Assembly: GCA_003557385.1 (NCBI GenBank)
Contig: PWON01000023.1
Location: forward strand, 1 to 35,908
Reading direction: 5' to 3'
Length of the DNA stretch: 35,908 nt
Origin: Bacteroidales bacterium
GTDB taxonomy: Bacteria; Bacteroidota; Bacteroidia; Bacteroidales; UBA7960
The position numbers were made by a program, and so were the translations under genes. The notes beneath the pieces were generated by a model. It was not told the DNA's origin and did no database searches. It worked only from the letters and a program-made list of their open reading frames with translations. Shown piece after piece: positions 7,549-16,493 of the stretch (positions are counted from its first letter, which is position 1; each line of letters opens with the position of its first letter).

Positions 7549-9006
7549 TTATCGGGAATATGGTTTTGCGGGCCTGCCATGCCGGTTGCGCAGATAACTT
7601 ACCAGCGGGTTCAGGGCCAGTGATGCAAACATACCGATGGAGCCGGCCTGGGGAGAGGGCATCCCGGCAGCGTACAAAAACAGGCAGGTACATAAGCCCC
7701 CCACCCCGGCTGCAATGGCCCCGCTGCGCCTGAACCTCTTCCCATAAAGACCCCAGATGAACGGACCCAGAAAAAAAGAACCCAAAGCGCCCCATGAAAT
7801 GCCCAAAATGGCCACAATGCTGTCAAGGTTCATATAAGCCAACAAAACAGACAATATGATAAACAGGGCGCTCATCAATCGCATCAACATGGTCAATGTA
7901 CTGTCTTTCGCAGTTTTATTAATAAATCCCTGGTAAAAATCCTTCACAAAGGTAGAACTCGACACCAGCACAAGGGCAGCAAGGGTCGACATGGACGCCG
8001 AAAGGATCAGCAGCAGGATGATCACACCCAGCGATACCGGCACCACATTGGTGAGCAATTCAGGCATCAATACATCATAAATTGGCTGACCGGATGCATC
8101 AAAGGCGGCAGGAGCCACCTCCGGGTTGATAAACACCCGGGACGTTGAACCGACAAAGTAAGCCACCCCGCCAATCAGAACGGCAAACAATGTGGATGCC
8201 ACCATGCCGCGCTTCACCGTGGATTTGTCCTTGATGGCAAAAAACTTCTGCATAAGCTGGGGCATTGCAAAAGGCGCCATGCTGGTAAGCAGCACCAGCG
8301 AAAGCAAAGGCCACCATCCCGGAGGACCCACTGTCTGTGTGAGTTTTGGGTCAATCTGGCGAAGGTCAAAGGTGATCTGTGTAATGCCCCCGCCCTGATC
8401 AAGGGTGCTGAACAACAAAACAATGACGCTTGCCGCCATGATCATTCCAAAAATCAAATCGATCATGGCCATCGATTTATACCCCCCCAGCACCATGTAC
8501 AGGGCTGTAAAAAAACCCATGAAGGCCAGGGCATGCCAGTATTCAATATTGAAATTGGATGTAAAAAGGTATGACAAACCCATAAAAACCGCTGCCGTAT
8601 AGGGAATCATAAATACAAAAATGACCAGGCTTGACAGCAGTTTGAGTTCCGGCGAAGCATAGCGTTTATTCAGAAAGTCCGGAAGGGTATTGACCCCGTA
8701 TTCTGCGGCCGCACCCTTTAAGCGCATCCCCACCAGCCACCAGACCACCAAGACCCCCAGCAAGGCATTCACCAGGGCAATCCATAAACCCGAATATCCA
8801 AAATTCCAGCCAATGTTTCCGGCAAAACCAATAAACAACACCGCACTGAAATAAGCGGTTCCATAAGAAAAAGCCGTCATCCACGGACCGACGTTCCCTC
8901 CCCCGAGATAAAAATCGTCAAAGGTCTTTGTTCCGCGAAATCCGCGAATACCCACCCAGATGATCATCAGGGCATACAGGGACAGTACTATGATCCGTAC
9001 AAGCAT
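7549..9006 (-). CDS. Sodium:solute symporter (SSS family)
   Basis: 485 aa, multiple TM segments; FDDFYLGGGNVGPWMTAFSYGTAYFSAVLFIGFAG and GGYKSMAMIDLIFGMIM are SSS-type motifs. Confidence 0.92.
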   Translation of the reverse strand: MLVRIIVLSLYALMIIWVGIRGFRGTKTFDDFYLGGGNVGPWMTAFSYGTAYFSAVLFIGFAGNIGWNFGYSGLWIALVNALLGVLVVWWLVGMRLKGAAAEYGVNTLPDFLNKRYASPELKLLSSLVIFVFMIPYTAAVFMGLSYLFTSNFNIEYWHALAFMGFFTALYMVLGGYKSMAMIDLIFGMIMAASVIVLLFSTLDQGGGITQITFDLRQIDPKLTQTVGPPGWWPLLSLVLLTSMAPFAMPQLMQKFFAIKDKSTVKRGMVASTLFAVLIGGVAYFVGSTSRVFINPEVAPAAFDASGQPIYDVLMPELLTNVVPVSLGVIILLLILSASMSTLAALVLVSSSTFVKDFYQGFINKTAKDSTLTMLMRLMSALFIILSVLLAYMNLDSIVAILGISWGALGSFFLGPFIWGLYGKRFRRSGAIAAGVGGLCTCLFLYAAGMPSPQAGSIGMFASLALNPLVSYLRNRHGRPAKPYSR

Positions 9007-9032
9007 CTTTGCAGCATTGAGTTATTACCGGA

Positions 9033-11090
9033 CTATTTTACAATGTTAATCCGTGCATCCACCGCCACTACCTGGTCTTTTTTGGCGAGCAAAGGGTTGA
9101 GGTCCATTTCGAAGATCTCCGGGGCCGCTTCCATCAATGCGGAAAGCCTGACAAGAATATCTGCAAAACGTTCTGCATCAACACCTTCCTGACCACGCAC
9201 CCCCTCCAGGATGGACTGGCTTTTCAATCCTGCGATCATTTGCAGGGCTTCTTCTTGACAAACAGGGCATAGCGCCGTGGATACATCCTTCAGTACTTCA
9301 ATGAATATGCCCCCCATGCCGCACAAAACCATATGCCCGAATGTATCTTCCCTTTTGCCGCCGGCAAAAAGTTCCACACCGGAAAGCATCGGTTGCATCA
9401 ATACCGCCCTGGCATCCCTGATCTGCATCATGCGTTCAAAGGTTGCCCCCACCCCTTTGCTATCCCGGACATTGAGCTCCACCCCACCCACATCTGACTT
9501 GTGTACGGGCCCCACCACCTTCATGGCCAGTGGAAAGCCCAGGCGTTCTGCGGCATCAATGGCCTGATCGCGCGTGCCGGTCACAGCTTCCGCCACCCGC
9601 GGAATGCCTGCTGCATCGAGCAGTTCCTGCACCGCATCCGGGGCCAGGTAACCACCCCGGGCAGCTTCCATTACCGCACGAATCTTTTGTGTGTCCACCG
9701 GCGAATCCTCATCAGGGCACGCATGGGGGGGCTGTGTATGGTATACACGCGACAGCGCCTTGCCCAGCACCACCTCATCCGGGAAATTCACCCGGCCTTT
9801 GGAAATAAAGTCGTCTACCTCCCTGCGCGCGGTGAATATGCTGGGGAGCACCGGAAAAATTGGTTTGTTGCAGGTGCGCATTTTCCGGTCAAGCACATCA
9901 TACACGTCATCGACCGGGAACAAACCCGGGGTGCCAAAAATCACCACCATCCCGTCGATATGGTCAAAATACCGGTCGGTATAATCCAGAATAAGACCCA
10001 GCTGCCCGGCCGTACCGGTGGCCAGAAAGTCGATGGGATTCGACACCGATGAACCCGGGAACAAATTGGCCTGTAACTCCCTGCTGGCAGGACCTTCAAT
10101 GGGTGGCACGGCCAGTCCCCCTTCCGACAGGGCATCGGTCAGCATGACCGCCGGTCCGCCGGCATGGGTAATTACCGCCAGGTTTTTTCCCTTCAGGTGC
10201 GGGTATGTGAACACCGAAGCCACCGCAATCAGGTCTTCACGGCCATAACACCTGACAATACCTGCCTTACGGAAGAGGGCATCAACCGCCACGTCAGAGC
10301 TGGCCAGCGCTCCCGTATGTGAAGAAGCCGCACGGCTGCCGGCCTCAGAACTGCCGGCCTTCACAGCAGCGATCCGGCATCCCTTACGGATCAACGAAGA
10401 TGCATGCTTCAACAGCAACCGGGGTTTGGAAATATCTTCGATGTATAAAAGCTTTGTCCTGGAACTGTGTTCCGGGTCGAATGACTCATCCCAGTATTGC
10501 ACCACCTCCTCTACACCCACCTGGGCACTGTTGCCAACAGAAAACACATTGGCAAAAGTAAGCCCGTTCGGAATGCCTGCTTCCATGATAAAGCATGCGG
10601 TGGCCCCCGAACCCGAAACAAAGTCGCAACCCATCGGGTCGAGTTTGGGAATGGGATAGGTAAACATGCTGTGGTGGCTGGGGGTAAGCACCCCTGTGCA
10701 GTTGGGCCCAATCAGTACGCCCCCGGCGCCATCGACAATCTCCACGAGTTTTTTCTCCATGGCGGCACCTGCTTCGCTTTCCTCGCTGAATCCGGCAGAG
10801 AGCACGATAAATGCACGGGTACCTTTGTGTTGTGCCAGGGCTTCTACCGCATCGGGCACCAAACGGGCAGCGACGGCAAGGATGGCAAGGTCTGCCTTTG
10901 GCAAACCAAAGACATCGCTGTAGCTCTTAATCCCCTGGACCTGCTCTTCTTTGGGGTTGATTACAAAAAGATCACCGGAAAACTTTCCGTCGATCAGGTT
11001 TTTCAGGACTTTGCCGCCGGGTTTGGCCGTATTGTTTGAGCCTCCCACCACTACAATACTTTCCGGATGAATCAGGGCCTGGTTGATCAT
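9033..11090 (-). CDS. ADP-forming acetate/acyl-CoA synthetase, fused alpha-beta
   Basis: 685 aa; CoA-binding domain (SIVVVGGSNNTAKPGGKVLKNL), GPNCTGVLTP, SSHTGALA catalytic-His region, C-terminal ATP-grasp (FPLAMKVVGPVHKSDVGGVELNV). Confidence 0.92.
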   Translation of the reverse strand: MINQALIHPESIVVVGGSNNTAKPGGKVLKNLIDGKFSGDLFVINPKEEQVQGIKSYSDVFGLPKADLAILAVAARLVPDAVEALAQHKGTRAFIVLSAGFSEESEAGAAMEKKLVEIVDGAGGVLIGPNCTGVLTPSHHSMFTYPIPKLDPMGCDFVSGSGATACFIMEAGIPNGLTFANVFSVGNSAQVGVEEVVQYWDESFDPEHSSRTKLLYIEDISKPRLLLKHASSLIRKGCRIAAVKAGSSEAGSRAASSHTGALASSDVAVDALFRKAGIVRCYGREDLIAVASVFTYPHLKGKNLAVITHAGGPAVMLTDALSEGGLAVPPIEGPASRELQANLFPGSSVSNPIDFLATGTAGQLGLILDYTDRYFDHIDGMVVIFGTPGLFPVDDVYDVLDRKMRTCNKPIFPVLPSIFTARREVDDFISKGRVNFPDEVVLGKALSRVYHTQPPHACPDEDSPVDTQKIRAVMEAARGGYLAPDAVQELLDAAGIPRVAEAVTGTRDQAIDAAERLGFPLAMKVVGPVHKSDVGGVELNVRDSKGVGATFERMMQIRDARAVLMQPMLSGVELFAGGKREDTFGHMVLCGMGGIFIEVLKDVSTALCPVCQEEALQMIAGLKSQSILEGVRGQEGVDAERFADILVRLSALMEAAPEIFEMDLNPLLAKKDQVVAVDARINIVK

Positions 11091-11271
11091 GGGTTACAAA
11101 AAGATTGGTTTATTCTTGGTTTTTGAAATACGTATGCTGAAAATCCGTGGACCGGTCCCACCGGAGTGCAGTCCGTAAACAACGCTTCGAAAATAGACAA
11201 TTAATTGGATATATCAGGACGCCGGCAGCTGAAAAATCCATATTTTAGCCATGTGAAGTTATTTGGATGGC

Positions 11272-11913
11272 ATGAACAAAAAAGAACGGTTCAAATTTGT
11301 CCTCGGCTATTTTGCCACCCATCAGCCGGTGGCCCAAACGGAACTACGATACAAAGACCCCTATCAGCTGCTGGTGGCGGTTATATTGTCGGCACAGTGT
11401 ACCGACAAGCGGGTAAACATGATCACACCACCATTTTTCAGGCGTTTTCCGGAAGCCGCCACGCTGGCGGCAGCATCTCACGATGAAGTTTACGAATTGA
11501 TCAAAAGCTGTTCTTATCCAAACAACAAAAGCCGCAACCTCATCGGCATGGCCAATACCCTGGTCAATGAATTTGGCGGGGTGGTCCCGGATGAGGTCAG
11601 CGAGCTGATGAAACTGCCCGGCGTCGGACGCAAGACCGCCAACGTGATCGCCTCGGTTGTTTACGATAAACCTGCGCTCGCTGTTGACACGCACGTGTTC
11701 CGTGTTGCTGCACGCATTGGCCTCACCACCAATGCCAGAACACCACTTGAAACAGAAAAACAATTGCTGAAATACATTCCCGAAAACCAGGTGGCCATTG
11801 CCCATCACTGGCTTATATTGCATGGCCGTTACATCTGCCTTGCACGCAAGCCCCGGTGCACTGTTTGTCCGCTTGCCAGCGCATGCAGGTACTTTGCCAA
11901 AAACAAAGCCTGA
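11272..11913 (+). CDS. nth: Endonuclease III
   Basis: HhH LPGVGRKTANVIASVVYDKPALAVDTHVFRVAARIGL and Fe-S cluster CLARKPRCTVCPLASAC. Track start at 11263 is TTG; ATG at 11272 preferred. Confidence 0.95.
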   Translation: MNKKERFKFVLGYFATHQPVAQTELRYKDPYQLLVAVILSAQCTDKRVNMITPPFFRRFPEAATLAAASHDEVYELIKSCSYPNNKSRNLIGMANTLVNEFGGVVPDEVSELMKLPGVGRKTANVIASVVYDKPALAVDTHVFRVAARIGLTTNARTPLETEKQLLKYIPENQVAIAHHWLILHGRYICLARKPRCTVCPLASACRYFAKNKA

Positions 11914-12010
11914 ACCGGCGACGGGCTTGCTTTCACAGCACATTGAACAAAAAAACCCGCCGGTCGTTTCACCATCATAACGATCATTGTAAACCCAAAC
12001 CCATAACACC

Positions 12011-12466
12011 ATGACAAAATTAAAGAAAGGCGACAAAGCACCAGCTTTCAAAGGCAAAGACCAGGATGGTAATATCATTTCACTGGATGATTTTAAAGGA
12101 CACAAGCTCGTATTGTATTTCTATCCGAAAGACAGCACGCCGGGCTGTACTTCGCAGGCATGCAATTTGCGCGACAACTATGATCTGCTGATTGAAAAAG
12201 GTTATAAAGTAGTGGGTGTCAGTGCAGACAGCGAAAAATCACATAAAAAATTCATTGAAAAGAACAACCTGCCTTTCCCGCTGATCGCAGATACAGACAA
12301 AGAAATGCTCAAAGCATACGGCGTATGGGGTCCCAAGAAATTCATGGGCCGTGAATTTTTGGGGATACACCGGACCACCTTTGTGATTGATGAAGAAGGC
12401 AGCATCCTGGAGGTGATCGAAAAAGTACAAACCAAAGACCACACCGCACAGGTTATTAATGAGTAA
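12011..12466 (+). CDS. bcp: Thioredoxin-dependent thiol peroxidase (BCP/PrxQ)
   Basis: 151 aa; LYFYPKDSTPGCTSQACNLRDNY catalytic motif. Confidence 0.95.
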   Translation: MTKLKKGDKAPAFKGKDQDGNIISLDDFKGHKLVLYFYPKDSTPGCTSQACNLRDNYDLLIEKGYKVVGVSADSEKSHKKFIEKNNLPFPLIADTDKEMLKAYGVWGPKKFMGREFLGIHRTTFVIDEEGSILEVIEKVQTKDHTAQVINE

Positions 12467-12507
12467 GGTCAAACTGACATAACAATCCAGGATTTTCTTT
12501 ATTTATT

Positions 12508-12542
12508 AAACCGCAAGGCTTACGCATTGCGGTTTTTTTATT
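12508..12542 (+). terminator. Rho-independent terminator downstream of bcp
   Basis: AAACCGCAA-ggcttacgca-TTGCGGTTT (9-bp perfect stem) followed by a T-rich tract. Confidence 0.85.
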
Positions 12543-12597
12543 TTAAAGTGCTATATTTGCCGGCGGTCATTGTATTTTTTCATGAAAAAACCTTTTT

Positions 12598-14058
12598 ATG
12601 AGCACGGAATTGCATCACCTTGAGCCAAGATCCTTGTGGGCATATTTTGAAGACATATGTGGCATCCCCCACCCATCCAAAAAAGAAGCGGCCATTGTTG
12701 ACTATGTAAAAAGTGTAGGAGAAAAGCTTGGACTGGAAACCGAAACAGACCATGCCGGCAATGTGGTGATCCGAAAACCGGCCACCGGCGGTATGGAAGA
12801 CCGGAAAACAGTAATCCTTCAGGGGCACCTCGACATGGTCCCCCAAAAAAACAACGATACAGTCCATGATTTTGAAAAAGACCCCATCAAAGCTTATGTG
12901 GATGGCGACTGGGTAAAAGCTGACGGCACCACCCTTGGGGCCGACAACGGCATTGGGGTGGCGGCGGCACTGGCCGTGCTTGAGGCCAAAGACATCCGGC
13001 ACGGGCCCCTGGAATGCCTGTTTACCGTGGATGAAGAAACCGGAATGACTGGTGCGTTTGAGTTGAGGCCAGGTTTTATCAAGGGAGATATCTTAATCAA
13101 TATGGACTCTGAAGATGAGGGCGAACTGTATATTGGTTGTGCCGGCGGGATAGATACCAATGCCTTTTTCGATTACAAAGAGGAGACCACTCCCGGGAAC
13201 CACCAGGCTTACATGGTAGAAGTAAAAGGATTAAAAGGTGGGCATTCGGGCCTTGACATACATCTTGGACGCGGCAACGCGATCAAATTGCTGAACCGGC
13301 TCCTCTGGAAAGCCCATCGCGACTTTGGCATGCGGCTTTCTTCGGTCGACGGAGGCAGTTTGCGCAACGCCATTCCCAGGGAAGCTTCCGCCGTTGTCAC
13401 CATCCCTGAAGATAGCGCAGCAGGGTTTGAAAAACTGGCCGGCGATTTGTACACCGATGGGAAAAATGAGCTCAACAGTGCCGATCCGGATGTACAACTC
13501 AAACTCACCAATACGGACCTTCCCAAAAAAGTGATGGACAACGCCGTGGCAAAAAATATTTTCAATGCGGTATACAGTACCCCCAACGGGGTCATACGAA
13601 TGGACAGCGACATGCCCGGCGTGGTGGAAACCAGCACCAACCTGGCCATACTAAAATCAAACCAGGGGGTTGTGGAAGCGGCCACACTGCAGAGAAGCTC
13701 CGTAGATTCTGCCAAGCAGGACCTGTGCAACATGATGCGTACCGTGTTTGAAATGGCGGGTGCCAGGGTGGAACAAACGGGCGAATATCCCGGCTGGAAA
13801 CCCAATGTCAATTCCCCTATCCTCAAGACCATGACAAAAGTGTATGAGCAGTTGCATAATAAAACCCCGCAGCAGAAAGTGATCCATGCCGGATTGGAAT
13901 GTGGCATCCTGGGGGGCACCTTCCCGCATCTCGACATGATCTCTTTCGGGCCCACCATCCGCAACCCGCACTCACCCGACGAAATGGTGGAAATCAATAC
14001 GGTGAAACTGTTTTATGGTTTTCTCGTAGAAACACTAAAACACATTCCGGCCGGATAA
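12598..14058 (+). CDS. pepD: Aminoacyl-histidine dipeptidase (M20, PepD)
   Basis: 486 aa; ILQGHLDMVPQKN, GTTLGADNGIGVAAALAV, FTVDEETGMTGA, GLKGGHSGLDIHLGRGNA, HAGLECGIL. Confidence 0.95.
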   Translation: MSTELHHLEPRSLWAYFEDICGIPHPSKKEAAIVDYVKSVGEKLGLETETDHAGNVVIRKPATGGMEDRKTVILQGHLDMVPQKNNDTVHDFEKDPIKAYVDGDWVKADGTTLGADNGIGVAAALAVLEAKDIRHGPLECLFTVDEETGMTGAFELRPGFIKGDILINMDSEDEGELYIGCAGGIDTNAFFDYKEETTPGNHQAYMVEVKGLKGGHSGLDIHLGRGNAIKLLNRLLWKAHRDFGMRLSSVDGGSLRNAIPREASAVVTIPEDSAAGFEKLAGDLYTDGKNELNSADPDVQLKLTNTDLPKKVMDNAVAKNIFNAVYSTPNGVIRMDSDMPGVVETSTNLAILKSNQGVVEAATLQRSSVDSAKQDLCNMMRTVFEMAGARVEQTGEYPGWKPNVNSPILKTMTKVYEQLHNKTPQQKVIHAGLECGILGGTFPHLDMISFGPTIRNPHSPDEMVEINTVKLFYGFLVETLKHIPAG

Positions 14059-14135
14059 ACGAAAAGGGGCAGCCTGCTTGGAATTAAAAAAAACTTTCTT
14101 TACATTGCATAACCATTACCAAAAACCAAAAACAC

Positions 14136-15023
14136 ATGAACGCATCAAGAGAACAGCAACAGAAAACCATGCTCATCGGGCTGATCGTTTTGGCAGCCGT
14201 TTTGCTATTGTCCATTATCGGGAACATCGTATACATGTCCCGGTCAGGACGCTTATCAGACGAAAAAGACAAACTGACCGCCGAAAAAGAGGTGCTTCAG
14301 AATGAAAAAACAATTCTCAATGAAACCATCGTGATCAAAGACGGGGTCATCGAGGAACAGCAAGAGATGCTTGAAATCCAGGCCGAAGAACATGAAACCA
14401 TTGTCCGCGAAAAAGATACCCGGATCGCCCAGCTGAACCGCAGGATTTCAGCCCATGCCAACGACCTGAAAGAACAGCAGGATGCCAATAAAAAGCTGCT
14501 TGCCGAAAAGGAAGAGTGGGTAGGCAAATACGGGATCCTGACCGGGGAGTATGACAAAATGAAGCAGGAGCTCGATGCCCTGGCCTCGACGCATGAACAG
14601 TTGCAGGGAAAGGCAAAAATTGCAGAACAGCTCAAGGTGTATAACCTCTGCGTGCTGAACAAGTGGGAACGCTGGCTTTTTGCCGACCGCTACAATGTGT
14701 CGCAGGCAAGAAGGGTTGACCATTCCTACATTCATTTCGAAGTGGACGGGACCATCTTTACCCAGGCTGGGACCAAAGACGTATACCTGTTGGTCTACAA
14801 TCCTGCAGGCGCGCTGATGTACCCCTCTTCGAACCTGTTCGCCATACACGAAACCGGTGAAGAAATCCCTTACACCATCAAGACCAGTATTGAATATGCA
14901 CACCAACCGGTGCACGTGGAATTCAATATCATACATCCCGATCGCTTGCAGTCCGGCATCTATAACATAGAGGTATATATTGACGGCCACCTGAGCCGCA
15001 CCAGTGAAATGATACTGGAATAA
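14136..15023 (+). CDS. Hypothetical membrane-anchored coiled-coil protein with C-terminal beta-rich domain
   Basis: 295 aa; N-terminal TM (MLIGLIVLAAVLLLSIIGNIVYM), about 120-residue Glu/Lys/Gln-rich coiled coil, C-terminal beta-rich domain (SYIHFEVDGTIFTQAG...VYIDGHLSRTSEMILE). Confidence 0.8.
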   Translation: MNASREQQQKTMLIGLIVLAAVLLLSIIGNIVYMSRSGRLSDEKDKLTAEKEVLQNEKTILNETIVIKDGVIEEQQEMLEIQAEEHETIVREKDTRIAQLNRRISAHANDLKEQQDANKKLLAEKEEWVGKYGILTGEYDKMKQELDALASTHEQLQGKAKIAEQLKVYNLCVLNKWERWLFADRYNVSQARRVDHSYIHFEVDGTIFTQAGTKDVYLLVYNPAGALMYPSSNLFAIHETGEEIPYTIKTSIEYAHQPVHVEFNIIHPDRLQSGIYNIEVYIDGHLSRTSEMILE

Positions 15024-15048
15024 AGGCCCGGAAAAAAGTTTCGCAATA

Positions 15049-15079
15049 CTTGTGATACGGAAATCTTTTTCTATCTTTG
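15049..15079 (+). promoter_or_regulatory. Putative Bacteroidetes-type promoter for rpmH
   Basis: CTTG (15049-15052), 19-nt spacer, TATCTTTG (15072-15079, matches TAnnTTTG), 45 nt before the rpmH ATG. Confidence 0.6.
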
Positions 15080-15124
15080 CACTCCTCAAAAGAAAAGGAA
15101 TAATCACAGGTAAACAAAGGAATA

Positions 15125-15280
15125 ATGAAAAGGACATATCAACCTTCGGTCAGGAGAAGAAAGAACAAGCATGGTTTCAGAAAACGCAGTGCGACCAAAA
15201 GCGGCCAGCAGGTATTGGCAGCACGCAGGGCCAAAGGAAGGAAAAAATTATCTGTTTCCTCAGAAAAAACACATAAGTAA
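15125..15280 (+). CDS. rpmH: 50S ribosomal protein L34
   Basis: Manual translation: [51 protein letters not shown], 51 aa, unmistakable L34. Not in the ORF track. Confidence 0.97.
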   Translation: MKRTYQPSVRRRKNKHGFRKRSATKSGQQVLAARRAKGRKKLSVSSEKTHK

Positions 15281-15308
15281 GGTGTTAACCAGCAAATGAT
15301 TAATGATC

Positions 15309-15347
15309 AAAAAAAGCCGGTTCATAAATAAATGAGCCGGTTTTTTT
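15309..15347 (+). terminator. Terminator downstream of rpmH
   Basis: AAAAAAGCCGGTTCAT-aaataa-ATGAGCCGGTTTTTTT hairpin (two G-U wobbles) with T-run. Confidence 0.85.
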
Positions 15348-15371
15348 ATATTTATCCCCCAAAAACACCAC

Positions 15372-16478
15372 ATGAACCCTACGCGCTGCACCATTGCATT
15401 TCTGATCTTCGGGCTTTTTGCCTGCACACCATCTATACAGGACAAAGCAGATCAGGCTTTCAGAGAAGGATATAAACACCTGCTGGTTATGCATCCCACC
15501 GTGCAAAACCTGGAGCGGGTGATCTTCCTTACCGAAAGCGGGATATTTCCACTGCCCGATGATTACCGTATTGTAGGCGTGTACCACCGGGATGCCCAAT
15601 ACGATTACAGCCGGTCGGACGAATTCATTGCGCGCACAAATCCGGGCAATATGGCATTATATCCTGTTGACGTGCCTATAGACCCTGGCAAACTGTTCAC
15701 GACCAATGCGCTGACCCCGGTATTTGAAGACCTTTTCCGTAAATCGGATGCGGCATTTTTTTTGGGCGGCCCCGACATCCCCCCTGCCACCTATGGCGAT
15801 GCCTTCAACCTGCTAACGGTGGTCACCGATCCGTTCCGTCATTACCTTGAACTGTCCTTTTTGTTTCACCTGGCGGGCGGAAGCCAGGACACCACTTTTG
15901 TGGCCCTGCTTGACGGGGACCCGGGCTATGGCATCCTGGGTATTTGCCTGGGCATGCAATCCATGAATGTAGCTGCCGGCGGGACTCTTGTACAGGACAT
16001 CCCGACAGAGGTATATCAGGTGTTTACGGTCGAAGAAGTGGTTGCACTGGACCCGGACCGGCAACACCGCAATTATTATTCCTATTACCGGCTTGACCCT
16101 GACGTATCAACCCCTTCGTACCACCGCATTTCCATTGACCAACAGAGCCATATGGGCACCATCGCGGGCGGGGAAGGACAAACGCCCCATGTGTTGAGCT
16201 CCCACCATCAGGCCATCAGGGATATGGGCGCAGGTTACCGGGCTACCGCATGGTCGATGGACAAAAAGATCAAAGAAGCCATAGAACACAACGTGTATCC
16301 GCATGTGATCGGCATTCAGTTCCACCCCGAAGTTCCCTACTTGTATGATCCCGAACACAAGCTCATGTTTCGTCCGGGCGAAAAAGGTCAATATGGGTTC
16401 CTGGAAATGCACCCGGGTGCTGAAGGAGCGGATTTTCATTATGCGTTTTGGGCGCATATCGCCGCCATGCTGCAATAA
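15372..16478 (+). CDS. Class-I glutamine amidotransferase / peptidase C26-like lipoprotein
   Basis: 368 aa; signal peptide with lipobox LFAC (C18); nucleophile elbow GILGICLGMQSMN; VIGIQFHPEVPYLYD supplies the catalytic His/Glu. Confidence 0.85.
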   Translation: MNPTRCTIAFLIFGLFACTPSIQDKADQAFREGYKHLLVMHPTVQNLERVIFLTESGIFPLPDDYRIVGVYHRDAQYDYSRSDEFIARTNPGNMALYPVDVPIDPGKLFTTNALTPVFEDLFRKSDAAFFLGGPDIPPATYGDAFNLLTVVTDPFRHYLELSFLFHLAGGSQDTTFVALLDGDPGYGILGICLGMQSMNVAAGGTLVQDIPTEVYQVFTVEEVVALDPDRQHRNYYSYYRLDPDVSTPSYHRISIDQQSHMGTIAGGEGQTPHVLSSHHQAIRDMGAGYRATAWSMDKKIKEAIEHNVYPHVIGIQFHPEVPYLYDPEHKLMFRPGEKGQYGFLEMHPGAEGADFHYAFWAHIAAMLQ

Positions 16479-16493
16479 ACCGTTTACATGACA

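Noticed and set aside
11344-12105. 253-aa minus-strand ORF across nth and the bcp start
   Set aside because: Antisense to two confident genes; no independent support.
13209-13997. 262-aa minus-strand ORF opposite pepD
   Set aside because: Shadow ORF; the sense strand encodes a clear PepD.
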